NCBI GenBank assembly: GCA_050014755.1
Contig: JBEKCS010000010.1
Location: 1-64,000, forward strand
DNA: 64,000 nucleotides
Source: Bog-756 sp050014755
GTDB taxonomy: Bacteria > Actinomycetota > Acidimicrobiia > Acidimicrobiales > RAAP-2
Reading direction: 5' to 3'
Every line of letters begins with the position of its first letter. Position 1 is the first letter of the stretch. Made by a program: the position numbers and the translations under genes. This document shows, piece by piece, positions 10,893 through 18,743 of this stretch. Under the pieces are notes generated by a model. It did no database searches. It saw only the letters and a program-made list of their open reading frames with translations, and was not told the origin of the DNA.

Positions 10893-12208
10893 GCCGATTC
10901 CTCCCCGGTCGCTGCCCCGCTGTCTGCAGACGCCGGGACCTCGGACGCCGCCTCCCCGGAACCCTCTGGAGAGTCGGCAGGCTCGGTCGACCCGGCAGGC
11001 TCCACCGATTCGACGACCTCGACGACCTCGACGACCTCGACGGAAGCGTCGTTGGCCTCGGCCGGGGAACCGACCCCGCCCGACGCCTCGTCCGCTCCCT
11101 CGGCGCCCTCGGCCCACTCGGACGCCGACACCGCGGACCCGCCCTCGGCGGGCTGCCAGACCATCTCGCCGGCCTCGTTCTGGACCCACTCACCCTCGGC
11201 CCACTCCTCGCCGGCGTACCCCGACTCCTCCTCGGCCAGCTGGGTCTCGCTCTTGATGTCGATCCGCCAACCGGTCAGCCGTGCGGCCAGACGGGCGTTC
11301 TGGCCCTCCTTGCCGATGGCCAGCGAGAGTTGGTAGTCGCTCACGATCACCGTGGCCGTGCCCGTCTCGTCGTCCAGCCGGACCTCACGCACCCGCGCCG
11401 GGGCCAGGGCGGACTGGATCAGCTCGACCGGGTCGTCCGAGTAGGGGACGACGTCGACCCGCTCGCCCCGGAGCTCGTTGGTGACCATGCGCACCCGCGA
11501 TCCCCTGGCCCCCACGCACGCCCCGACCGGGTCGACGTTGGGATCGTTCGACCAGACGGCGATCTTGGTGCGGTGGCCGGGCTCGCGGGCCGCGGCCTTG
11601 ATCTCCACTGCACCCGAGGAGATCTCGGGGACCTCGAGCTCGAACAGACGCTTGATGAGCCCGGGATGGCTCCGGCTGACCACGATCTGGGGGCCCTTGG
11701 TCGTCTTGCGGACCTCCACGATGTAGGCCTTCAGCCGGGCCCCGTGCTCGTAGCGCTCGTAGGAGACCTGCTCGGCCTGGGGCAGCAGCGCCTCGACCTT
11801 GCCCAGGTCGAGCAAGGTGTAGCGATTGTCGGTCTGCTGGACGATGCCGGTGACGATGTCACCCTCCCGCCCGGCGTACTCCTCGTACTTGAGGTCGCGC
11901 TCGACCTCGCGGATCCGCTGGAGGATCACCTGCTTGGCCGTCTGGGCGGCGATGCGGCCGAAGTCGTCCGGTGTGTCGTCCCACTCGCGTACCACGTTGC
12001 CCTCGTCGTCGAGCTCCTGGCCGTAGACGCGGATCTCACCGGAGTCGGGGTCGATGGTGACCACGGCCTCCTCGGCCGCATCGGGCCGGCGCTTGTACGC
12101 GGCAACCAGGGCGTTGGCCAAGGCATCGAGCAGCGTCTCCACCGAGATCCCCTTGTCCCGCGCGATCTGGCCGAGTGCGTCGAGGAACTCGAAATTCGTC
12201 TTGCTCAT
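10889..12208 (-). CDS. nusA: Transcription termination/antitermination factor NusA
   Basis: NusA binds RNA polymerase and nascent RNA to control pausing, termination and antitermination. The 439-aa protein begins MSKTNFEFLDALGQIA (ATG at 12208, overlapping the rimP stop as ATGA). An N-terminal polymerase-binding domain is followed by an S1 domain (GDIVTGIVQQTDNRYTLLDL), KH1 (VGACVGARGSRVRMV) and KH2 (LAIGKEGQNARLAARLTGW). The last roughly 80 residues are an acidic tail rich in Glu, Ala, Ser and Val that includes a VEVVEVVEVVE run from a 9-bp DNA repeat. The ylxR start overlaps its stop. Confidence 0.96.
   Translation of the reverse strand: MSKTNFEFLDALGQIARDKGISVETLLDALANALVAAYKRRPDAAEEAVVTIDPDSGEIRVYGQELDDEGNVVREWDDTPDDFGRIAAQTAKQVILQRIREVERDLKYEEYAGREGDIVTGIVQQTDNRYTLLDLGKVEALLPQAEQVSYERYEHGARLKAYIVEVRKTTKGPQIVVSRSHPGLIKRLFELEVPEISSGAVEIKAAAREPGHRTKIAVWSNDPNVDPVGACVGARGSRVRMVTNELRGERVDVVPYSDDPVELIQSALAPARVREVRLDDETGTATVIVSDYQLSLAIGKEGQNARLAARLTGWRIDIKSETQLAEEESGYAGEEWAEGEWVQNEAGEMVWQPAEGGSAVSASEWAEGAEGADEASGGVGSPAEANDASVEVVEVVEVVESVEPAGSTEPADSPEGSGEAASEVPASADSGAATGEESA
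11012..11042. repeat. 9-bp tandem repeat in the nusA 3' end
   Basis: GACGACCTC is repeated 3.4 times on the plus strand. Read in nusA it encodes the VEV/VEV tail segment. Unit length is a multiple of three, so copy-number changes would keep the frame. Confidence 0.8.
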
Positions 12209-12756
12209 GGGGTACCGACCTGCTTCCTCTTCTGCGTCTTCGTCTTCTGCTGTGCCGTCTTCGTCCGCGCCGGCGTCGTGGCCGCCCGGTCGCCTCCGAG
12301 GTGGTCCTGGCCTCCCCACACGAACACGGTGCGCACCCGGTCGACGTCGCCGTAGGCGAGCTCCACCGGACCATCGCCGGATCCCTCGACCGCGAGCGAG
12401 AACCCGTCACCGCCGGAGGCCACCAGCACCCCGCGCAGACGCCGGTCACCGGGGACCTGGGGACGGGTCTTGACCGTCACCGTGGATCCGATCGCCTTGG
12501 CGAAGTGGGCCGGGGTGCGCAGGGTCCGCTCGATGCCGGGGCTCGAGACCTCGAGGGAGTAGCGGCCGGGGATGGGGTCGATGTCGTCGAGCAGGCTGGA
12601 CACCGCCCGGTTCGCATCCGTGAGCGCCTCGAGGTCCACGCCACCCTCACGGTCGACGGTCACCTGGAGCACGCCCGACTTGAGCTCGACGTCGACCAGC
12701 TCGAGCCCCGCCCCGGTCACCACCGGCTGGAGCGCGGCGAAGAGATCCTGGACCAT
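12205..12756 (-). CDS. rimP: Ribosome maturation factor RimP
   Basis: RimP is needed for maturation of the 30S subunit. The 183-aa protein shows the family pattern: GLELVDVELKSGVLQVTVD in the N-terminal domain, then RYSLEVSSPGIERTL with the conserved Pro-Gly and Arg, and a C-terminal SH3-like domain. The C-terminal tail is short and Lys/Gln/Thr-rich. A very strong GGAGAGGAGG lies 8 nt before the ATG. It is the first gene of the rimP-nusA-ylxR-infB-rbfA-truB unit and overlaps nusA by 4 bp. Confidence 0.94.
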   Translation of the reverse strand: MVQDLFAALQPVVTGAGLELVDVELKSGVLQVTVDREGGVDLEALTDANRAVSSLLDDIDPIPGRYSLEVSSPGIERTLRTPAHFAKAIGSTVTVKTRPQVPGDRRLRGVLVASGGDGFSLAVEGSGDGPVELAYGDVDRVRTVFVWGGQDHLGGDRAATTPARTKTAQQKTKTQKRKQVGTP

Positions 12757-12874
12757 CTACGCTGCCTCCTCTCCGGTTCGTACATCTGTCGTCGGTTGTC
12801 GCACACTTCAGAATCTGGTCCGGCGACCCTGTGGCCCCGGCCTGCGCTGCGCACCTGGTAGAGGTGTTTCGGAC

Positions 12875-12907
12875 CAAAACAAAAGCGTGGGCTGGCCGCC
12901 CACGCTT
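12875..12907 (-). terminator. Rho-independent terminator or attenuator upstream of rimP
   Basis: On the minus strand a 10-bp stem (arms at 12883-12892 and 12898-12907, AGCGTGGGC type) with a 5-nt loop is followed by TTTTGTTTT. It is the best intrinsic terminator in the window. It could end proS transcription, or attenuate the rimP-nusA transcript if that starts at the -10 upstream. Confidence 0.8.
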
Positions 12908-12949
12908 CGTCAGCGTCACTTCACCCCTCGGCCAAACGGCAGAAAGAAT

Positions 12950-12955
12950 AGTATA
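12950..12955 (-). promoter_or_regulatory. Candidate extended -10 promoter for the rimP-nusA operon
   Basis: TGCTATACT on the minus strand combines a TGn extension with TATACT and is the closest match to consensus that I noticed. Transcription would start near 12943 and reach the terminator hairpin after about 36 nt. No clear -35 is present. Confidence 0.5.
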
Positions 12956-13058
12956 GCAGTGCGCGCGGGGTGGCGGAGTCCGCGCACGGTGGTGCGCGGC
13001 CCCGTCGACCCCGGGTCGGGACGGGATCCGTCCTTGCCCGCGGGCGCCCGGGTCGGGG

Positions 13059-14765
13059 TCAGGCCCCCAGGAACGTCTCCGGCGGGCCGGACAGGTCGAC
13101 CTCGCGCTCGTCGCCCGTCGCCCGCGAACGCCATTCGGCGATCCCTCTGGCCACGCCCTTGGACCCGACCACCAGCCGCACCGGAATCCCCAACAGGTCG
13201 GCATCGGCGAACTTGACCCCGGGCGAGACGTCCCGGTCGTCGTAGAGCACCTCCACGCCGGCATCGACCAGGCGTCCGTAGAGGGCGTCGGCCGCCTCGG
13301 CCACCTCGGGAGCCCTACCGGCACCCAGTGCGGCGAGGTGCACCTGGTAGGGGGCCACTTCGGCCGGCCACACCAGGCCCCGGTCGTCGTGGTGCTCCTC
13401 GGACACCACGGCCAGCAGGCGGGAGACACCCATGCCGTAACAGCCCATCGAAAAGATGGCCTCGTCCCCGTCCTCGGCCACGAAGGACGAACCGGGCATG
13501 ACGCTCGAGTACTTGGTCCCGAGTTGAAACGTGTGGGCGGCCTCGACGGAACGGACCAGGTCGACGGCGTGCCCGCACCGGGGGCAGCCGTCGCCCGTCA
13601 CCACCTGGGCGAAGGAGCCCCATTCGTCGACGGTGAAGTCGCGGCCGACCACGGCACCGCTCACATGGTGGTCGGACCGGTTCGCGCCGGTGATCCACGG
13701 CCCGGGTCGGGACACGCCGACGTCGGCCACCACCGTGATCCCGGCGTCCCCCTGGCCCATCGGCCCGATGTACCCCTTGACCAGGGACGGATGGGCCGTG
13801 AAGTCGGCATCCTCGAACAGTCGCCAGCCGGTCGGCAGCCGGGCCTCCCGATCACCGGGCAGCAGCACCAGGATGGCGCGTCCGGTTCCGTCGATGACGG
13901 CGAGGCACTTGAGCAGGTCGGCCGCGGTGATCGCCGCGTCGTCGAAGAACTCGACCACCTGATCGATCGCCGGGCGGTCCGGCGTGTGATGGTCCACCAT
14001 GGCAGGGGCGTCGGCGACCGGGATGGCCGACGTGTCGAAGCCACCGCGGGTGGCCGCCTCCACGTTGGCGGCATATCCGCACGAGGTGCACCGGACGAAG
14101 TGGTCCTCGCCGACGGCCGACGGGACCATGAACTCGTGGTTCACATCGCCGCCGATGGCGCCCGACTCGGCCTCCACCGGGGAGACGTCGAGGCCCAGGC
14201 GGGCGAAGATGCGCAGGTAGGCGTCGAAGACGACCCGGTACGACTCTTGCATGGCCTCCTTGTCGACGTCGAACGAGTAGGCGTCGGCCATGATGAGCTC
14301 GCGGGTACGAAGGAGGCCGAACCGGGGGCGGGCCTCGTCGCGGAACTTGACCTGGATCTGGTAGACGGTGAGCGGGAGCTGCCGGTACGAGTCGACCTCG
14401 GCCCCGACCGTGACGGTCACCACCTCCTCGTGGGTCGGCCCCAGTACGAAACTCCCCCCTCGCCCTTCGACGGTCATGGCCGGAAGCGCGTCGCTCCCGA
14501 ACAGCGCGGCCCGGCCGCTCTGCTCCCACAGCTCGAGGGGGTGGAGGGCGGGCAGCAGCAGCTCCTGGCAGCCGGCGGCATCGAGCTCCTCACGGATGAC
14601 CGTCTCGATGTTGTGGAGCACCCGGAGCCCGAGGGGCAAGAAGGTGTACACCCCGGACGCCAGTCGACGGATGAACCCACCCCGCACCAGGAGCTGGTGG
14701 CTGGCCACCTCGGCGTCGGCCGGGGCCTCTCGCAGGGTTCGGACCAGGAGGTGGGACATGCGCAT
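13059..14765 (-). CDS. proS: Prolyl-tRNA synthetase
   Basis: ProS charges tRNA-Pro with proline. At 568 aa it has the bacterial-type architecture, with an editing (YbaK-like) domain inserted between class II motifs 2 and 3. Visible elements are RRLASGVYTFLPLGLRVL in motif 1, RFGLLRTREL in motif 2, the inserted region with LLKCLAVIDGTGRAILVLLPGD, and GCYGMGVSRLLAV in motif 3. Two CxxC pairs (CTSCGYAAN and CPRCGHAVD) lie in the middle. A -10-like TAGGCT 8 nt before the ATG suggests its own leaderless transcript. A terminator lies about 150 bp beyond the stop. Confidence 0.96.
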   Translation of the reverse strand: MRMSHLLVRTLREAPADAEVASHQLLVRGGFIRRLASGVYTFLPLGLRVLHNIETVIREELDAAGCQELLLPALHPLELWEQSGRAALFGSDALPAMTVEGRGGSFVLGPTHEEVVTVTVGAEVDSYRQLPLTVYQIQVKFRDEARPRFGLLRTRELIMADAYSFDVDKEAMQESYRVVFDAYLRIFARLGLDVSPVEAESGAIGGDVNHEFMVPSAVGEDHFVRCTSCGYAANVEAATRGGFDTSAIPVADAPAMVDHHTPDRPAIDQVVEFFDDAAITAADLLKCLAVIDGTGRAILVLLPGDREARLPTGWRLFEDADFTAHPSLVKGYIGPMGQGDAGITVVADVGVSRPGPWITGANRSDHHVSGAVVGRDFTVDEWGSFAQVVTGDGCPRCGHAVDLVRSVEAAHTFQLGTKYSSVMPGSSFVAEDGDEAIFSMGCYGMGVSRLLAVVSEEHHDDRGLVWPAEVAPYQVHLAALGAGRAPEVAEAADALYGRLVDAGVEVLYDDRDVSPGVKFADADLLGIPVRLVVGSKGVARGIAEWRSRATGDEREVDLSGPPETFLGA

Positions 14766-14773
14766 GGGCGGAG

Positions 14774-14779
14774 AGCCTA
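14774..14779 (-). promoter_or_regulatory. Candidate -10 box for proS (leaderless type)
   Basis: TAGGCT on the minus strand lies 8 nt before the proS ATG. It follows the hairpin at 14794-14820, which fits an independent proS transcription unit. Confidence 0.5.
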
Positions 14780-14793
14780 CCGTCCGTCCTTGT

Positions 14794-14820
14794 AACCCCC
14801 GGGAGGCTCCCGGTGGGGTT
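14794..14820. terminator. Hairpin between ispG and proS
   Basis: AACCC-CCGGGA pairs with TCCCGG-(TG)-GGGTT around a 3-nt loop: 11 bp with one 2-nt bulge. There is no T-tract, but its place between the ispG stop and the proS promoter suits a terminator. Confidence 0.4.
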
Positions 14821-14871
14821 CATCGGTGTGCGACGTGTGGGTCCCGGGGTCGGCCGCACCGGATCCGACGG

Positions 14872-16119
14872 TCAGCCGGTCGGTGTTCCGTCCTCCCCGA
14901 AGCGCTTGCGGATCAGCTCGACCTTGGTCTCGGAGGCGTTGGCGTCGTCGCCCTTGGCATCGAGCAGCTCCCGACGGTCGGCCTCGGCCTCGGCCTCGGC
15001 TCCGGCGTCCGCCGCGGCCAGTCGGGCCTCGACGCCCTCGGCCACCAGGCGCTCGGCCTCGAGAACGAGGGCCTCGACCATCTGGTCCTCCGGGACGACC
15101 CGGACGATCTTCCCCTTGATGAACAGATGGCCCCGCTTGCGACCCGCGGCGATCCCGAGGTCAGCCTCGCGGGCCTCGCCCGGACCGTTCACCACGCAGC
15201 CCATGACGGCCACCTGGATCGGGAGGTTCCGGTTCTCGAGGGCGTCCTGGGCGGCCTGGGCGACGGCGATCACATCGATCTCCGACCGGCCACAACTCGG
15301 GCAGGCGATCAGGTCGAGCCCCTTCCGCTCACGGAGCCCGAGGGCCTCGAGCAGCTGGCGGCCGGCCCTGGCCTCCTCGACCGGATCGGCGGTCAGCGAG
15401 TACCGGATGGTGTCGCCGATGCCCTCGGCCAGCAGTGTGGCGATCCCGGCGGTGCCCTTCAACAGGCCGGCCGGCGGGGGCCCGGCTTCGGTCACCCCCA
15501 GGTGGAGCGGGTGGTCGAAGGTCTCCGACGCCAGCCGGTAGGAGTCGATCATCAACGGGACCGACGACGCCTTGACCGAGATCTTGACGTCGTCGAACCC
15601 GACTTCGGCGAAGTAGGCCAGCTCCATACGGGCCGACTCGACCAGGGCCTCGGGGGTGGCCCCGCCGTACTTCGCGTAGAGGTCGGGGTGCAGCGACCCG
15701 GCATTGACCCCGATGCGGATGGGCACGCCGCGGTCCTTCGCCTCGGCCGCCACCAGCTTGATCTCGTGGGCCTTGCGGAGGTTCCCCGGATTGAGCCGGA
15801 GCCCCTGGACCCCGGCCTCGAGGGCAGCCAGCGCCATCTCCACGTGGAAGTGGATGTCCGCGATGATCGGCACCGGCGAGCGCGGGACGATCCGGGCCAG
15901 ACCCTCGGCCGCGGCCTCCTCGTTGCACGTGCACCGCACGATGTCCGCCCCTGCCGCCGCCAGTGCGTAGATCTGGCTCAGGGTGCCGTCGACGTCGGCC
16001 GTCTTGGTCGTGGTCATCGACTGGACCGTCACCGGGGCGCCGCCACCGACGGCCACGTCGCCAACCTGGATCCGGCGGGTCGGTCGACGATGGGTGAGGT
16101 CTCCTGCCGGGCGTTCCAT
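14872..16119 (-). CDS. ispG: 4-hydroxy-3-methylbut-2-en-1-yl diphosphate synthase
   Basis: IspG (GcpE) is a 4Fe-4S enzyme of the non-mevalonate pathway, converting MEcPP to HMBPP. The 415-aa protein starts with RRPTRRIQVGDVAVGGGAPV and VQSMTTTKTADVDGT, the standard N-terminal pattern. Cluster cysteines are visible in ACPSCGRS and GCVVNGPGEA. A -10-like TAGCAT lies 7 nt before the ATG, suggesting a leaderless transcript. With dxr two genes upstream, the window holds two steps of the same isoprenoid pathway, separated by rseP. Confidence 0.96.
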   Translation of the reverse strand: MERPAGDLTHRRPTRRIQVGDVAVGGGAPVTVQSMTTTKTADVDGTLSQIYALAAAGADIVRCTCNEEAAAEGLARIVPRSPVPIIADIHFHVEMALAALEAGVQGLRLNPGNLRKAHEIKLVAAEAKDRGVPIRIGVNAGSLHPDLYAKYGGATPEALVESARMELAYFAEVGFDDVKISVKASSVPLMIDSYRLASETFDHPLHLGVTEAGPPPAGLLKGTAGIATLLAEGIGDTIRYSLTADPVEEARAGRQLLEALGLRERKGLDLIACPSCGRSEIDVIAVAQAAQDALENRNLPIQVAVMGCVVNGPGEAREADLGIAAGRKRGHLFIKGKIVRVVPEDQMVEALVLEAERLVAEGVEARLAAADAGAEAEAEADRRELLDAKGDDANASETKVELIRKRFGEDGTPTG

Positions 16120-16126
16120 GGACCAG

Positions 16127-16132
16127 ATGCTA
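16127..16132 (-). promoter_or_regulatory. Candidate -10 box for ispG (leaderless type)
   Basis: TAGCAT on the minus strand, 7 nt before the ispG ATG, in the 48-bp gap after rseP. Confidence 0.5.
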
Positions 16133-16167
16133 CCGGTGCATGTCCGCCCGGACGCCCCGGGGAGGCG

Positions 16168-17502
16168 CTACCCGAAGGGGTTGGACACCGGGTGGAGCAG
16201 GTCGGTGAGGAGCGAGGTGGCGACCAGCACCGCGAGGAACAGCACCAGCGCCCACGTGAACGGGAGGAGCTTGGTCACGTCGGCGTGGTACAGCACCTTC
16301 GACCTGCCGGTCCGGATCTTCTCGTACACGGCGATCGCCACGTGACCACCGTCCAGGGGGAGCATGGGGAACAGGTTGAAGATGCCCACGAACAGGTTGA
16401 TGGAGATGAGGATGATAAGGAAGTCGCCGAGGCTGACCCGGAGCGCGTCCTCGGCCATGCGTCCGACCCCGACGAGGGACGAGACCCGGGTGCCGTCGGC
16501 CGTGGCCTGGTTGGCCGCCTTGGCGCTGCCCACCTCCCGGAACCGTTGGACGGTGGCCGACGGGGAGAACAGGTGTGCCACCCCGACCACCGACGCCCAC
16601 GAAAACCGGACCATGTCGTCGACGCTCTGCCCGAGCCCCGTCACGGGTCCGACCCGCTCCACCGGGGACCCGAGATTCACCCCGATGACGCCGTAGGGCG
16701 CAGTTCCGGACGGTTGGGTGGCGCCCGTCTCGTGCACCGTACGTCCGTCGACCGGGGTGACCACCAGGGTGTGGTCCGTCCCGTCCCTCTGGACGACCAG
16801 GGTGACCGGGGTGTCGGGGTGGGAGTGGATGACCGAGATCAGCGTCGTGGTGTCGCCCTTCACGGCCCTGCCGTCGGCCGACACCACCACGTCGCCCGGC
16901 CGGATCCCGGCCGACTGGGCCGGGCCCGGCCGCCCACCGACGGTGATGAACTGCTGGACGTCCACCTTGTCGCCGTTGGGCACCCCGATGAAGGTCACCA
17001 ACGTCCACAGCAGCACGAAGGCCATCAGGAAGTGCATGGCCGAGCCGGCCACCGCCACCAGCAGGCGGGCACGGAACGGCTGCTCGCGGTAGGTGCGGGC
17101 CTCGTCGGCCGGGTCGACCTCCTCCAGGTTGGTCATGCCCGGGATCTTCACGTAGCCCCCGAGAGGGATCGCCTTGATCCCGTACTCGGTCTCCCCTTTC
17201 CGGAATGACCACAGGCGCGGCCCGAAGCCGAGGAAGTACTCGGTGACCTTCATGTGGCCGTGCTTGGCCGTCAGGAAGTGGCCGAGTTCGTGGACCATGA
17301 TCATGACGACAAGGCAGGCGACGACGATCAGCAGGTCGACCTGACCCGCGGCCACCGACAGAGCGACGACCATGGCCACCACGGCCACCAGCTCCAGCAG
17401 CGACCGGGCCGCCGTCTTGCCTCCCACCACACCGCCGCCGCCGCCGCTGGCTCCCACCGGTGCTCCGTGGCCCTCGGTCGGCCGGAGGTCGACGGCGCTC
17501 AC
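16168..17502 (-). CDS. rseP: Site-2 protease family zinc metalloprotease (RseP/Rip1-like)
   Basis: This membrane-embedded zinc protease cleaves substrates inside the bilayer; relatives release anti-sigma factors. The protein is 444 aa from GTG at 17502, which overlaps the dxr stop as GTGA; longer frames are dxr shadow. A soluble Gly-rich N-terminus of about 30 residues is followed by a first hydrophobic segment and the metal motif HELGH at residues 71-75. A PDZ domain (AGIRPGDVVVSADGRAVKG) sits in the middle. The second metal-ligand motif NLFPMLPLDGGH is near residue 380, with transmembrane segments around it. The actual substrate is not indicated by this neighbourhood. Confidence 0.94.
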   Translation of the reverse strand: MSAVDLRPTEGHGAPVGASGGGGGVVGGKTAARSLLELVAVVAMVVALSVAAGQVDLLIVVACLVVMIMVHELGHFLTAKHGHMKVTEYFLGFGPRLWSFRKGETEYGIKAIPLGGYVKIPGMTNLEEVDPADEARTYREQPFRARLLVAVAGSAMHFLMAFVLLWTLVTFIGVPNGDKVDVQQFITVGGRPGPAQSAGIRPGDVVVSADGRAVKGDTTTLISVIHSHPDTPVTLVVQRDGTDHTLVVTPVDGRTVHETGATQPSGTAPYGVIGVNLGSPVERVGPVTGLGQSVDDMVRFSWASVVGVAHLFSPSATVQRFREVGSAKAANQATADGTRVSSLVGVGRMAEDALRVSLGDFLIILISINLFVGIFNLFPMLPLDGGHVAIAVYEKIRTGRSKVLYHADVTKLLPFTWALVLFLAVLVATSLLTDLLHPVSNPFG

Positions 17503-18743
17503 CGGACGCTCCTGTCCGCGACCGCACCGTCGGCCAGCCGTCGGGCGGTGGCATCGGCGTCGAGGACGTCCTCGACGGTTCGCACCGGCCCACCCGCTGT
17601 GTCCTCGTAGCGGTCGAGGGTGGCCGCGACCACGTCGGCGATGGTCGACCAGGAGATGCGACCGTCGAGGAAGGCGGCCACCGCGACCTCGTTGGCCGCA
17701 TTCAGCCAGGCGGGCGCCAGGTCCCCGGCGCGGCCGGCACGGTAGGCCAGGTCCAGGCAGGGGAACGCGTCCCGGTCCGGCGGCTCGAACTCGAGGATCG
17801 AGAGGGTCGACCAGTCGATGGCCCCGAACGCGGTTCCGAGACGACCCGGGTAGGCCAGTGCGTAACCGATGGGCAGGCGCATGTCCGGCATCGACAGCTG
17901 GGCCACGATGGCTCCGTCCACGAACTCGACCATGGAGTGGACGATCGACTGGGGGTGCACGACCACCTCGATGGCGTCGTAGGGGACGCCGAAGAGCTCG
18001 TGGGCCTCGATCACCTCCAGTCCCTTGTTCATCAGCGTGGAGGAGTCCACGGTGATCTTCGGACCCATCGACCAGGTGGGATGGGCCAGTGCCTCGTCCA
18101 CGCCCACGTCGGCCAACTCGTCGGCCTTCCGGCCCCGGAACGGCCCGCCGGAGGCGGTCAGCAGCAGTCGGGCCACGTCCTCGGGGCGACCGGATCGCAG
18201 GCACTGGTGCACGGCGCAGTGCTCGGAGTCCACCGGGATGATCTCGGCGCCCGGTGTCATCCGCACCCGGGCCACCACCGGGGCGCCGGCGATGATCGAC
18301 TCCTTGTTGGCCAGGGCCAGCCGGCTACCGGCCTCGAGGGCCGCCAGGGTCACCGTCAGCCCGGCGAACCCCACGACGCCGTTGACCACCACGTCGGCCA
18401 GGGTGGCGATGGATGCCAGGCCCTCCACACCGGCCACCACCTCGATGCCCGCGGGCAGCCGTGAGGCCAGATCGGCGGCGAGGGAGACGTCCCCGATGGC
18501 CACCACCTGCGGCCGGAACTCGAGCGCCTGGGCCACCAGGGCGTCGACCGACTGCTGGGCACCGATGGCCACGATCTCGTAGCCGGCGGGCTCCTCGGAC
18601 ACCACGCCGAGGGTCTGGGTGCCGATCGAGCCGGTCGATCCCACCACACTGACCGTCGTCGGACCGTGCCCCGGACCACTGGACGCCGTCGCTGCGGTGC
18701 CACCGGTCGCGGGAGTCATCCCACCAGCCTGCCCGATGTTCAA
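17499..18743 (-). CDS. dxr: 1-deoxy-D-xylulose 5-phosphate reductoisomerase
   Basis: Dxr makes MEP from DXP with NADPH, the committed step of the non-mevalonate isoprenoid pathway. The NADPH-binding motif VVGSTGSIGTQTLGVV is near residue 33. Substrate/metal residues appear in PVDSEH and in the conserved ASGGPFRG loop. TWSMGPKITVDSSTLMNKGLE is highly typical. The start shown is TTG at 18743 overlapping the cdsA stop (TTGA); ATG at 18719 is a possible alternative. The C-terminus overlaps rseP by 4 bp, so cdsA-dxr-rseP are likely coupled. Confidence 0.96.
   Translation of the reverse strand: MNIGQAGGMTPATGGTAATASSGPGHGPTTVSVVGSTGSIGTQTLGVVSEEPAGYEIVAIGAQQSVDALVAQALEFRPQVVAIGDVSLAADLASRLPAGIEVVAGVEGLASIATLADVVVNGVVGFAGLTVTLAALEAGSRLALANKESIIAGAPVVARVRMTPGAEIIPVDSEHCAVHQCLRSGRPEDVARLLLTASGGPFRGRKADELADVGVDEALAHPTWSMGPKITVDSSTLMNKGLEVIEAHELFGVPYDAIEVVVHPQSIVHSMVEFVDGAIVAQLSMPDMRLPIGYALAYPGRLGTAFGAIDWSTLSILEFEPPDRDAFPCLDLAYRAGRAGDLAPAWLNAANEVAVAAFLDGRISWSTIADVVAATLDRYEDTAGGPVRTVEDVLDADATARRLADGAVADRSVR

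Larger units (their letters stand above)
12757..13058 (-). other. Leader region between proS and rimP
   Basis: This 302-bp gap has no credible gene. It holds, in minus-strand order, an extended -10 (12950-12955), a hairpin with T-tract (12875-12907) and, just before rimP, the Shine-Dalgarno. I looked for an initiator tRNA, which precedes rimP-nusA in E. coli, and do not see one. Confidence 0.6.

Noticed and set aside
10893..11189. N-terminal extension of ylxR into nusA
   Set aside because: The added residues are an Arg/Gly-rich shadow of the nusA tail with no homology-like pattern and no ribosome-binding site.
12757..13058. Initiator tRNA gene before rimP-nusA, as in E. coli
   Set aside because: No cloverleaf, no T-loop GTTCGA-type sequence and no CCA-proximal acceptor pairing could be found.
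14368..17208. 946-codon plus-strand frame opposite proS, ispG and rseP
   Set aside because: It crosses three genes with clear motifs on the minus strand and shows no recognisable domain.
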